A program made the translations under genes and the position numbers. The notes beneath the pieces were generated by a model. It saw only the letters and a program-made list of their open reading frames with translations, did not search any database and was not told the origin of the DNA. Of a stretch of 64,000 nucleotides of DNA, positions 44,302-53,653 are shown one piece after another. Source of the DNA: Arthrinium phaeospermum (taxonomy: Eukaryota; Ascomycota; Sordariomycetes; Amphisphaeriales; Apiosporaceae); assembly GCA_006503535.1 (NCBI GenBank), contig QYRS01000005.1, positions 992,001 to 1,056,000 on the forward strand. Direction: 5' to 3'. Within the stretch, counting starts at the first letter, position 1; each line of letters opens with the position of its first letter.

Positions 44302-46345
44302 ATGTTGTCGCTGACGAGTGCCGTGGTAATAGGGGCGTCATGCCTCATCCAGGGCGCATGGGCTCAAGACTCGTCGCCATCGGGGCCGACGATGCCCAAC
44401 ACAGCACCGAACTGCAATAAGTTCTGGACTGTGGAAAAGGACTCTGGCGATACATGCTGGTCTATCACCCAGAAGTTTGGCATCACTCTGGACCAGTTCT
44501 ACACTTGGAACCCGGACGTGGCGGACGACTGCGGCACGAACTTCTGGGTTGGCGAGTCATACTGCGTTGGCATAGACCCCAACAAACCGACAACAACATC
44601 TTCCCTGTCAAGCTCCTCCATAGCCAGCACCAGCATCAGAACCAGCACTAGAAGCAGCACTAGAAGCAGCCCGATTACAACCAGCGTGCCACCCAACACG
44701 GAGCCATACACGACCAACTGGCCCATCACGAACTGGACCATCACCCCGACCACTATAGAGTCGAGTTTCCCACCGCAGCGAACGCAGCCGGGACAGCCTC
44801 CGAGATGCAACAACTGGTATCTCGTAGAACCGACCGACACGTGTAAGATGATCCTGTCCACCAACTCGTGGCTAACACTCGAGAAACTGTGAGCCCCTCC
44901 TCCCCCAAAACAGCGCAGGCGTCGCCGGCTCCGTACTAACTTGCAAGCAGACACGCCTGGAATCCCACGCTGCACGATGACTGCTCGGGGCTCTATGCCG
45001 GCTGGTGGCTCTGCATCGGCGTGCCGCCCACCTCTACCGTCGAGTTCGGCTGGACGACGACGGACGGACCAGCCAACGTGCCCACGTTCGCGGGCAACTA
45101 CACCTTCACGACGCTGCCCGAGGTGGACAGCACCTTTGTCGCCGAGCCGACGCAGACGGGCATCATCAGCGGCTGTCTTTCCTACTACCAGGCTCAGGAG
45201 GGCGAGACGTGTCGCAGCATCGTCGACGGCCATTACCTGACCGAGAAGGACTTCCTGGCCATGAACCCGGCCCTCGATGGCAAATGTGACGGCCTCTGGA
45301 AGGGCTACTACTACTGCGTCGTAGGGCCCAGCGGCATCACGGTCATGCCGCCGACGGCCACTGCCCCGCCGACCGCGATACCGTCGGGCCAGGATAGTCA
45401 CTGTCAGCACTGGTACCAGCGCGACGGTGAGTCGTGCGACGATATTGTCACCATGTTCGGCGCGTTTCCGCTCTCCGACTTATTGTCGTGGAATCCAAGT
45501 CTCGGCGGCCCGTCGTGCGGCGGCATTGTCGACGGCGCCTGGTACTGCGTCGGCGTCCCGGGCACGCCGACGACAAGGACCGAGCCGCTGCCGGACGCAA
45601 CCCAGCCGCCGACGCCAACGCAGAGCGGCTTGGTTTCAGGATGCAATAAGCTCTGGCTTGTGTCTTCGTGGGTTTCCTCTGCCTCCCCGTGCCCAGCCCC
45701 CTAACCCATGCAGTTGCTAACCGTGCCTCGGGTTCTAGTGCCGACACGTGCAGCTCCATCATTTCAGCAAACGAACTGAGCGAAGAGAGCTTCTACAAGT
45801 GGAACCCAGCGGTCGGTTCTGGATCATGTGATAACCTAGCACCAGACTTCTACGTCTGCGTCGCAGTGGGCGAGTCGGTGTCTCAGCCTCCAAGCACGAC
45901 GACCAGGTCGTCGGCCGCAACGACGTCTGCAAGTAGCACCACCACCGCCAACCCGGCTATCACAACCCCGACCCCGACCCAAGTGAGTACCCGAACGAAC
46001 GAAATATTTGAAGACCATGACTGACAACCCAATACCAGGCGGGCATGGTGTCAGGTTGTCGGAGGTTCTACATGGCGCAGTCGGGCGACGGCTGCTGGGC
46101 CATTGCCAACTCGGCAGCAATCAACCTGAAGTACGTGATGCTCCATCCTCAACCCCTCACCCTTGGTCCCAACCTCCACGGACTTCTTCAAGTGTGTGTA
46201 CTGACCAACTGGCAGCGACTTCTATGACTGGAATCCAGCGCTGGGGACGGACTGCAGTGGCCTATGGCTCGACACGTGGTATTGTATTGGCCTCGCAGGG
46301 CCGGCGACAAGTATCTCAAGCGGGCCGCCGGTGCCGACATCATAA
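44302..46345 (+). CDS. Secreted protein with six LysM domains (LysM effector type)
   Basis: Five exons: 44302-44888, 44951-45667, 45739-45982, 46039-46130 and 46216-46345. Introns are 62, 71, 56 and 85 nt. The donor at 45668 (GTGGGT) was chosen because it restores WLVSSADTC, which aligns with the other repeats. The product is 589 residues with no catalytic domain. The signal peptide is MLSLTSAVVIGASCLIQGAWA. Six fungal-type LysM units follow, each with an opening Cys, a (G/A/T)(D/E)xC step, a WNP or MNP motif and a closing Cys: they start at CNKFWTVEK, CNNWYLVEP, CLSYYQAQE, CQHWYQRDG, CNKLWLVSS and CRRFYMAQS. Ser/Thr/Pro linkers, probably O-glycosylated, separate them. LysM binds chitin oligomers; such proteins shield fungal walls from host chitinases or suppress chitin-triggered immunity. 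Here a partner role with the nearby chitinase is also possible. Confidence 0.93.
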
Positions 46346-46381
46346 TCTGTAAGATGGCTTGGGTGTACTGCTTATGTTCTT

Positions 46382-47626
46382 CTACAATTCCGATGGTAAA
46401 TATGTCGGGTCCCAGAACTCCAGTTCGCCGTGAGTGATCCAGTACCCTTCTATCTTATTGCGTCTCTCGGTCGTCGGTTCTGTAGATACGACTGTGTAGT
46501 CGACGGTCCTCCAGAGACGCAGAGCTTCGGCGGGTGCTTCGAGGCTCCATATGTCATGCTCATGTTTCTCCAACATCACGCGTGTCCAGTATAGTGATGT
46601 GGGCAAGGAGATGCGGCACTCGCGGAGCCGGGAAAGTTGCATCAAAACCATAGTGTCAATGCTGCGTAGAAGCGTTTCTGTCGCGTCATATAACTTCGGC
46701 CCGCACAGCCCGTCCGCATCAATCACAGTGCCAAATGCCCGCCCACCATCTTTGAACGAAAGATGTAGTAACTGTAGATTTGGCAGCACTCGAGGTATGT
46801 GCGAGAGCATGGTAAGCCGGTCGTAAACGTCTCTAAATTGGTCCTCCTCCGCCCCAATAGTCCATTCAAGATCGGCACCAGATGATGAGAGGCACAGAGA
46901 CCATACAAGTTCCACATCTCGAATCATTTGCAACCGGCCAGGCGTTAGAAAACGAGTTAAGTTGATAAGAATGCCCGCATGCGCGATGTGCAGCCGGTTT
47001 GTCGCATACAATATATCGATGCCCTCGATGTACGCTTGCCGGCAGGTCAGCAGCCAGGGCAGGACGCCGATGAAACACTTGCTCGGCATAGTCCCCGGGT
47101 AGTACTCGCAGTAGAGGCTAATTTGTCCACCGTAGGGCCTGCGGCATTTGTCTTCCGCCGGATCCACAAAGTTCCTATCGCCGGGAGGTGATCGATGGAA
47201 ATGCCTGGACGGAAAATTACGGTGACACACGGAGCTCCACCAGGTCCATTCGCGGGGTTGCCTAAGGTCGCGAACCTTGCGATGGAACATATGCTGGTTG
47301 CCATGGAACAGTTGCTTGTTGCCATCGCACTGGGTGCCCGATTTCATCCCGTTCTTGCCGTTGGCGCGGACCTTCCGGGGCGGGTGCTCGAGACGCACGT
47401 CGAAATGCAGCGTACGCTCCCCAAATGCCTCGATGAGGATCGCCCGCCGGATCTCGGGCGGCACAAGCTGGAAGAGGCTGCTGCGTGACGTCGCCGCTGG
47501 CGAGCATGGTGTGGCCGTGAGAGGCCGCGGGCGTTCATCCGGCAGAGACGGGAGCGCCGGCGGCAACGACTCATTGACACGATTGCCTCGGTTGAACCAT
47601 CGAAATCGTTCGCGAATGCGATCCAT
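46382..47626 (-). CDS. DUF7730-type protein of unknown function
   Basis: Single-exon ORF of 414 residues. After a basic N-terminus (MDRIRERFRWFNRGNRV) comes SLFQLVPPEIRRAILIEAFG, the F-box-like opening typical of fungal DUF7730 proteins. The following Cys/Trp-containing segment includes GVLPWLLTCRQAYIEGIDILYATNRLHI and a line of amphipathic helices with LPNLQLLHLSF, all usual in this family. No catalytic residues are recognised. These proteins are numerous and rapidly evolving in Sordariomycetes; some are proposed F-box-like adaptors but there is no firm function. The gene is convergent with the LysM gene, with only 36 bp between stop codons, so the transcripts probably overlap at the 3' ends. 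Confidence 0.82.
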   Translation of the reverse strand: MDRIRERFRWFNRGNRVNESLPPALPSLPDERPRPLTATPCSPAATSRSSLFQLVPPEIRRAILIEAFGERTLHFDVRLEHPPRKVRANGKNGMKSGTQCDGNKQLFHGNQHMFHRKVRDLRQPREWTWWSSVCHRNFPSRHFHRSPPGDRNFVDPAEDKCRRPYGGQISLYCEYYPGTMPSKCFIGVLPWLLTCRQAYIEGIDILYATNRLHIAHAGILINLTRFLTPGRLQMIRDVELVWSLCLSSSGADLEWTIGAEEDQFRDVYDRLTMLSHIPRVLPNLQLLHLSFKDGGRAFGTVIDADGLCGPKLYDATETLLRSIDTMVLMQLSRLRECRISLPTSLYWTRVMLEKHEHDIWSLEAPAEALRLWRTVDYTVVSTEPTTERRNKIEGYWITHGELEFWDPTYLPSEL

Positions 47627-48460
47627 GGCCGGCAGTCTTTAGAGTTTTCGCGTGAATGAAAGAGGAAGAGGTTGGTGAGTGGCATGCTGAGTGCTGAGGT
47701 ACTTTAAATAGGGGGGTTCCATTGTGATGGGAGAGGGAGGCAGGTAACAGTACTTTGTCAGTGGAGGTACCAATCCATGGATGGACCGGACCCCCTGCTG
47801 CCGGTGAATGTACCTGGTGCCTGGCCATACCTACCTGCCCCACCTATGGGATATACATGTACACATTGAATAGATTCCAAACATTAGCCGCTTGTTGTCA
47901 TCCGACACATCAGGTGCCCTGACGACAGATCACGTACTTCCCAACAGAATCTTAACCAGCCGCCGATGCTCATCGCTCCTCGCACAGCATCGGTCCATCG
48001 CCCTAATATCGTGGGCATCTGCTGCCCGACAGAGTACACGTACATTAAGCCTGGCGAGCCTGCCGTGACCGGTAAAGCATGCGTTTGCGTGATGACGATT
48101 CTCGGGTGGGCGTGTCTGGTAATAAGTTGTAGAGTGCCGGCTCGCGGCAGTCTCATGATTATGGTGTATATAATATTGTATGTACATGTCCGTAATACCG
48201 TCCCGGGATTCCATACTTTGCGCTTTCATCTCTGTGTCATATGCTGCTGTTTCGTAGTTTGTGGCCTGCCCAAAGTAAGTGATGATAAGTCGTACAATCG
48301 TTCGCCGCCCCAAGCTCTTTGGGGCGTTGAGTTTTGCAAAGCCGCGAAAACAACCGCTTGCTGCCGCCAAAAGAGCATTCGTTTCTGTGCATGCTCCAAG
48401 CATAGAATGCCAGCTCTTCTAATCGGTCCAGGGACCCTCAAGCACCATGATTATAATCGT
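47627..48460. other. Intergenic, no gene seen
   Basis: An 830-bp gap that should hold the DUF7730 promoter and the 3' UTR of the sorting nexin gene. Open frames on both strands lack coding character. Confidence 0.55.
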
Positions 48461-51400
48461 TTAATGTGTAATAACTCGCACAGCTTGGAGTATAATTCCA
48501 AAGAAGAGGCCACGTGAGACCTCCTCGATCTGTAGACAGTCAAATAGCCGGCCCAGTGCCTCGCTGGTGGCCGATTGACCCATTATGCCCATCAGAGCAG
48601 CAGGAACACTGCTCTGGATGAACAGCTTTCTCGCCTTTACCCTAAGTTCCTCTTTCTCCTCATCAGAGAGCTCAGCGGGCCAGGCCTTGCGCTCTTCTTC
48701 CGTAGGTAAAGAATTCTCCCGGATCTTCTTCAGATGTGCCGCAATACCCGAGTCAGACGTGTTTGTATCGAGGACATTTTCCTGGAGAAGCGCCTGTATC
48801 GAAACTAGCGATGGATTGCCCGGGCGGACCAGGAAAGACTTTGCAGCGGTCAAAAGGGTCCTGCGGATATTCCAGGCAGATGACAAGGTGTACAGCTCAT
48901 TAATAACGGCGAACAACAGCTCTACTGCCACGCGTGTTTCCTGCTCGGAAAGTGGCGAAAATTCCTTCCGTGGACGCTTCACAGAAATGCTCGGTTGGGA
49001 AGTCTTCTCGGGCTGCTGGTAGTTGAGCGACCTGGTAGGGGAAGAGAGCGCCGTGAAAGGAGACAAGGGGGCGTCATTCAGTCGTGATTGGGTATCGCTA
49101 CTCTGTCGCGTCTCATTGGGAGAGTCATAATCGTCGGCCATTTCATGCGGCGGAGGCGGCAATTTCATGTTGCTGAGACTGATTTCCGAGGGTGATCGCA
49201 TCGCTGCTGTGCTCGATGCCCGGCTATGCATTGCACTGCTTGCAGCGCTCAGGGACTTTCGCTCCCACCGGTCAGCCCGCGCTGGTTGCAGGCCTTCTTG
49301 TTCTGTATCTACAACCGCGCTCGGCCTCCTGTCCATGGGCGGCATTTTGCCCGGCTGTGTCGCGATGACAGAAGACCGCTGGCTGTCCAGACTGTCACGC
49401 GACCTCATGGGGGACACCGCTTCCATCTTAGGAAGAGCGGATAGCGACAGAGGACGCGAAGGGTTGAGCCCGTTTGAGTTAACACCATTTGTCTTGACTG
49501 GCGGGGGCTCTCGAGCAGCTTGAGCTGGGTTTGGCGATTTGCGTTGGCCGATACCGATGTTCCCTAGAACACCAGTCACACCTCCAACGAGTCCTTTCCC
49601 GCCGTCAAGGGCGCCCTTGGGGGCATTCTGTATCACGCCAAGCATGCCTTTGCCCATTGATTCGAAGGAGAAACCACGGTTCAGGGCTTGTCGTATTTCC
49701 TGGTCCTTTTCAAGGAACTTTTTCATCGACTCGGATTCTGCCAATGACTTCTCTGCACAGGCAGCGCGCATGTATCGCTCTATATCTCCACGAAGGGATG
49801 AGCGAGTGTGTATCTTCCAGCTGGGAAAAGTGGCGTGCGCTTCAAGGAAGGCATTGGCGCCTGAAATAGTGGCAAGTCGCCGAATGCTCTCGTGGAGCAC
49901 CTCGAATTGCGCATACGTCTTCATCAACATCCACCCAGGATGCTGTACTGCAGCAGGCTCTATCTGCACTAAATATTCCCAAGTCGGTTTGTTTCGCAGT
50001 TTGGTTGTGCCAGGTTCGTCGTGGATAGTGATGATAGCATTGAGAAGGGTCAACGGCGGCGGCGGCCCATTGGAGCTCTCCTCCTCGGGCTCATCACGGC
50101 TTGGTGGAACTATCTGGTCAAAGCTAGTAAAGCGACGGTGCGCTTCGACTGCACGTTTCTGAGATGGCGAGGAATTCTGCGAAGACAAATCGGCAGTTCC
50201 TGGAGTAGTGGGTGATTGTGGAAGACTCTCACGGCTGCTAGCCTTCTCCGTTGCTGGTTCCTTCGGGGACGTGTCCTGGCTCGGTAATGATGGTTGTACT
50301 GCCCGTTTCGCAGAGTCAATAACCTCCTGGTTAATGTCGAGGTCTAGTTCCTTTGCATTTTCTTTGATGGCATCGTTTAATCGACCGGCGGTCTCGGATT
50401 CCCTTTGCCTTTCTGACGAGGTTGAATCTCTGGCCTTGTCAGCCTGGGCAATCATCTCATTCAGCCTCTTCATTTCCTCCATGGCCCGCTCCATCTCTTC
50501 GTCGGCCCTCGAAAGCTTTTTCTGGTGATTCTGCTCCTTACGGCGTTGCCGGTCCATTTCGTAGCTGTTTCTGTTGCCCTTGGACAGGCTGATACTGCCA
50601 AAATTGCCGTCAATATCCGAGAAAGCCTTCTGGTCCTGCATAGCCTCATCAATAGCATGGGACAGGTCGGTGTCGCCAGACTCTAAGAGGTACACAATCC
50701 ACCCGTTGATCCATTCTGGCTTTGAGCATGTCTGAAGCGTCCCTTCGAGCACAACAGTGGCAAGTATCTCTCGAAGGAAGACTCTAGCAGGGTCGCAGTC
50801 GTATGTCGGCCGGTCCAAGAAGCTCAATAGATCTTCTGCAACCATCTTGAGCTTCCCTGCTTGTTGGTGGGTATTGAGCAAGTTCGCCAGTGGGGACTCG
50901 GTGTTGGATGCGAGATAACTATACATGGCATCGGCGGCAGATGTCTTGTTGTCGGCGGAAACCGAGGCGTAGGCCGATGTCATCTCGGAAAAGAAAACTA
51001 TGATGATGGAGCAAGTATGCGTGAGGAAATCGACAAATGCGTCTGCTGGCCTTTTGCGGCTCAATTGATTCGATACAGACAGGACGAAGGTCGTCAACAC
51101 TTTCCGTACAGACAGGGGAAACGAGTTGTCGCTGGGCACAATGGGGTTGTACCAATAGTCGATGTAATCGCGAATAACGGCGTCTACGAGCTCCTCGAGA
51201 GCCTCTCGAGTCTCGGGCTGGAAGTCGTCGAAGCTCCGGACCAGTGCCTGGAAGTCGGCCTCGTCATTCTGGTCCGACTTGGCTGCCGCGAGCTGCGACC
51301 GCGTTTCGTACAGCCGATCTAAGAAGTCATAGCCCTTTTCCCCACGGACAGCCCGTGAGACTTCGGGATTCTTCGCTTCCCATGCAACAAATACCACGAT

Positions 51401-51742
51401 GCCTGAAAAAGCGCCGATCACGACCAGACCGACTTGGCCAAGCACTAGATAAGTGGCCGCGGCAAGTCCCGTGGCGACCCCTCCCAGCGTTGTGGGTGTT
51501 GCTGTCGAGAGAAAGGTAAAAATCCGGGTCATAACATCATCGTCATCTTTTTTGCCGGGAGCGGGCGTCGCCGGCGAATTCGGAGTCGAAGCCTTTGCCG
51601 TCTCGGTCGCGGCGCCGTTCATCGTTTGCGCTTTATTGTTCGGTGACGTACTTGCGTCTGCAGGCGGTGCGGCGGGGTCCATTTTGTGCTGCGCATCACT
51701 CGGACTTGCATTTGTAGAGGAAAACTCGTCGGATACACCCAT
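48461..51742 (-). CDS. PXA-PX-nexin-C sorting nexin-like membrane protein
   Basis: Single-exon ORF of 1,093 residues. A disordered Ala/Ser/Thr/Pro-rich N-terminus is followed at about 75-120 by two closely spaced hydrophobic helices (TLGGVATGLAAATYLVLGQV, then LVVIGAFSGIVVFVAW), a hairpin-like membrane anchor. A PXA domain lies at about 165-345 and includes ALEELVDAVIRDYIDYWY. A charged coiled coil (KKLSRADEEMERAMEEMKRL) lies at about 400-470. The PX domain, about 560-700, starts LLNAIITIHDEPG and binds phosphoinositides in this family. A disordered linker precedes a nexin-C domain at about 925-1085 (AVELLFAVINELYTLSSAWN...). The order resembles Mdm1/SNX13-type proteins, which tether the ER to other organelles, but no RGS domain is seen. 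The exact orthology is uncertain. Confidence 0.88.
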   Translation of the reverse strand: MGVSDEFSSTNASPSDAQHKMDPAAPPADASTSPNNKAQTMNGAATETAKASTPNSPATPAPGKKDDDDVMTRIFTFLSTATPTTLGGVATGLAAATYLVLGQVGLVVIGAFSGIVVFVAWEAKNPEVSRAVRGEKGYDFLDRLYETRSQLAAAKSDQNDEADFQALVRSFDDFQPETREALEELVDAVIRDYIDYWYNPIVPSDNSFPLSVRKVLTTFVLSVSNQLSRKRPADAFVDFLTHTCSIIIVFFSEMTSAYASVSADNKTSAADAMYSYLASNTESPLANLLNTHQQAGKLKMVAEDLLSFLDRPTYDCDPARVFLREILATVVLEGTLQTCSKPEWINGWIVYLLESGDTDLSHAIDEAMQDQKAFSDIDGNFGSISLSKGNRNSYEMDRQRRKEQNHQKKLSRADEEMERAMEEMKRLNEMIAQADKARDSTSSERQRESETAGRLNDAIKENAKELDLDINQEVIDSAKRAVQPSLPSQDTSPKEPATEKASSRESLPQSPTTPGTADLSSQNSSPSQKRAVEAHRRFTSFDQIVPPSRDEPEEESSNGPPPPLTLLNAIITIHDEPGTTKLRNKPTWEYLVQIEPAAVQHPGWMLMKTYAQFEVLHESIRRLATISGANAFLEAHATFPSWKIHTRSSLRGDIERYMRAACAEKSLAESESMKKFLEKDQEIRQALNRGFSFESMGKGMLGVIQNAPKGALDGGKGLVGGVTGVLGNIGIGQRKSPNPAQAAREPPPVKTNGVNSNGLNPSRPLSLSALPKMEAVSPMRSRDSLDSQRSSVIATQPGKMPPMDRRPSAVVDTEQEGLQPARADRWERKSLSAASSAMHSRASSTAAMRSPSEISLSNMKLPPPPHEMADDYDSPNETRQSSDTQSRLNDAPLSPFTALSSPTRSLNYQQPEKTSQPSISVKRPRKEFSPLSEQETRVAVELLFAVINELYTLSSAWNIRRTLLTAAKSFLVRPGNPSLVSIQALLQENVLDTNTSDSGIAAHLKKIRENSLPTEEERKAWPAELSDEEKEELRVKARKLFIQSSVPAALMGIMGQSATSEALGRLFDCLQIEEVSRGLFFGIILQAVRVITH

Positions 51743-53064
51743 CGTAAGCTCTCCCTAGCCAATATGACATGACCCCGGGTCGTTGTAGGTGTTGAGGTTG
51801 GTGCTATCGCAATCACCCAGATTGAAGGTTGGTTGGTCTTGGAAGGATGGAGAAATAAGGAAGAGCGAGAGGGAGAGACGATTAAGACCCTGGAAACCGG
51901 AGCAGCAAGTCTAAAGAGCAAGAGAGGTACGGAGATTTGATCCTGTGCGCGTTTCGAAGACAGGATGGGAATCGAATCGACGGTCCAAGACACCAGAGAT
52001 GGGCCAATGTTACGCCAGTTACGCGGCAATCAATTAGGAAATGCGGCTATAATTACACTAAGCAAGGGGTGCAAGCATTCGCAGCGCTGTCACCCTGTGG
52101 GCTGCAGGGCCTTGCAGGGCCTGGCTAGGCCGAAAAGCAGGCTAGGGGGGGGGCAGGGAGGCGCCTTGGGTGCTTGCGAGTTGGAAAGCTGATCAAATTC
52201 CCCGATGAGATGATCCGATAGTAAAACGTGGTTTCCCCCTTATTGAAACCCCTTTCCCGAACTCGTGTCCAGAGTTACTACCTTTGACGCAGCAAGTCCA
52301 TCTTTTGGTTTCACGATCTCGTCATCGCCCCGCGAGGATCTCTGATCTACCCGTGGCAGTGGGAAAAGAGAGGGGAGGGGAACGCAGCGATGGGAATAGA
52401 TTGAAAGGGGAACAGCAATTGTTTGACACAAAGAGGCTTTGACAAAAACAAAATCTTTAGTCGGTTGGACCCCTGATGCACCGCTTGCAGCTTGTTGCAT
52501 TGCAACAGCAGGTCTATATTACATGAACAATGCAAAAGAGATTCGGTGCCTGCCTACTGCTAGGACCCCGGCCCAGGTTCGCCTTCAATTAACAAGACCT
52601 CCAGATATGTTACCAAAGCTCTCACAGCAGTCGATTAAAAACATAGTAAATCCTCGAATAAATGCGATAAGTGTGTCTAGGAGGTAGGTAACAACTGCTC
52701 AAGATCAGCTGTTTTGGTGGTGAGAGTGGTTAGTCCAAGTCTTTCTGACCGTTCCTTCCATTGATCAATCATGCCTCGAATGCCCGCCTAGAATCGCCTG
52801 TTTCCTGCTTCCCTAGTTCCCACCCACCACCTTCCCTCACCCCAGAAGCCCCCCGGCAGACGCGTTAGAGCTCCAAATCCCCACGCGTAATCCATCTTTC
52901 TTTCCCTAAGCTCCCCACCATTAGATTAATCGAAGTTCGAGGTCCATCCGACAACGCAACGCAACACGTACCATAACAAAAACATCAACAGTGGTAACGA
53001 AGGTATCGTCAATTACACATCCTGGTTCAAAACAACAGCCTACTCCCGGAGCCACGATCCCACC
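51743..53064. promoter_or_regulatory. Bidirectional promoter region (sorting nexin / Sub1)
   Basis: A 1.3-kb spacer between divergent genes. C/T-rich stretches lie near 52800-52930, upstream of the Sub1 start. No third gene seen. Confidence 0.45.
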
Positions 53065-53653
53065 ATGTCCGGCTACAAGACCGCCAAACGTTCGCGACGC
53101 GACGACGACAGCGACAGCGAGGCAGAGGTCGCGAAGCCTACCAAGGCCACTAAGAAGGTCAAAACCGGCAAGAATGCGACTGAGGCCGAAGGTGGAGTGG
53201 ACAAGGATGCCGAGGGCAATTCGTTCTGGCCGGTAAGTTGGCAGTCTACTCGAGATCTGTTTCGGTCTGGTGTGTTTTCAAGAAATGTCTATCTGACTTG
53301 AACCGTCCCAGCTTACTGCGACCCGTCGCGTCGTTATATCCGAGTTCAAGGGCAAGCCCCTGGTCTCCGTCCGCGAATACTACACGGACGCTGCCGGCGA
53401 AATGAAGCCTGGCAAGAAGGGCATCTCTCTTACTTTGGACCAGTGGAACAATTTGATGAAGGCATCGGGAGAGGTCAATGCCGAGTTATCAGCCAAGGGA
53501 CACACTGTCACAGAGCCTTCCTCTTCAAGCAGTGCGCTCGCTGCTCCAACGTCGGCCGCGAAGCCTTCCAAGAACAGCGAGAAGCAGAAGAAGTCGAAGA
53601 GGGCCAACATTGAAGCTACGAGCGACGAGGAGGATGACGAGGACGAAAAGTAG
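53065..53653 (+). CDS. SUB1: Sub1/PC4 transcriptional coactivator
   Basis: Two exons, 53065-53232 and 53312-53653, with a 79-nt phase-0 intron (53233-53311, GTAAGT...CCCAG). The product is 169 residues. The N-terminus is a charged tail (MSGYKTAKRSRRDDDSDSEA) rich in potential phosphorylation sites. The PC4 single-stranded-DNA-binding domain is about residues 50-115 (LTATRRVVISEFKGKPLVSV, EYYTDAAGEMKPGKKGISLTL, QWNNLM). A Ser/Ala linker and a Lys-rich then acidic tail (SDEEDDEDEK) close the protein. PC4/Sub1 acts in RNA polymerase II initiation, elongation and DNA repair in the nucleus. The intron falls exactly before the conserved domain. Confidence 0.93.

Noticed and set aside
36195..46345. 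Secondary-metabolite biosynthetic cluster
   Set aside because: No polyketide synthase, NRPS, terpene cyclase, P450 or transporter is present. The clustered genes are secreted enzymes and chitin binders.
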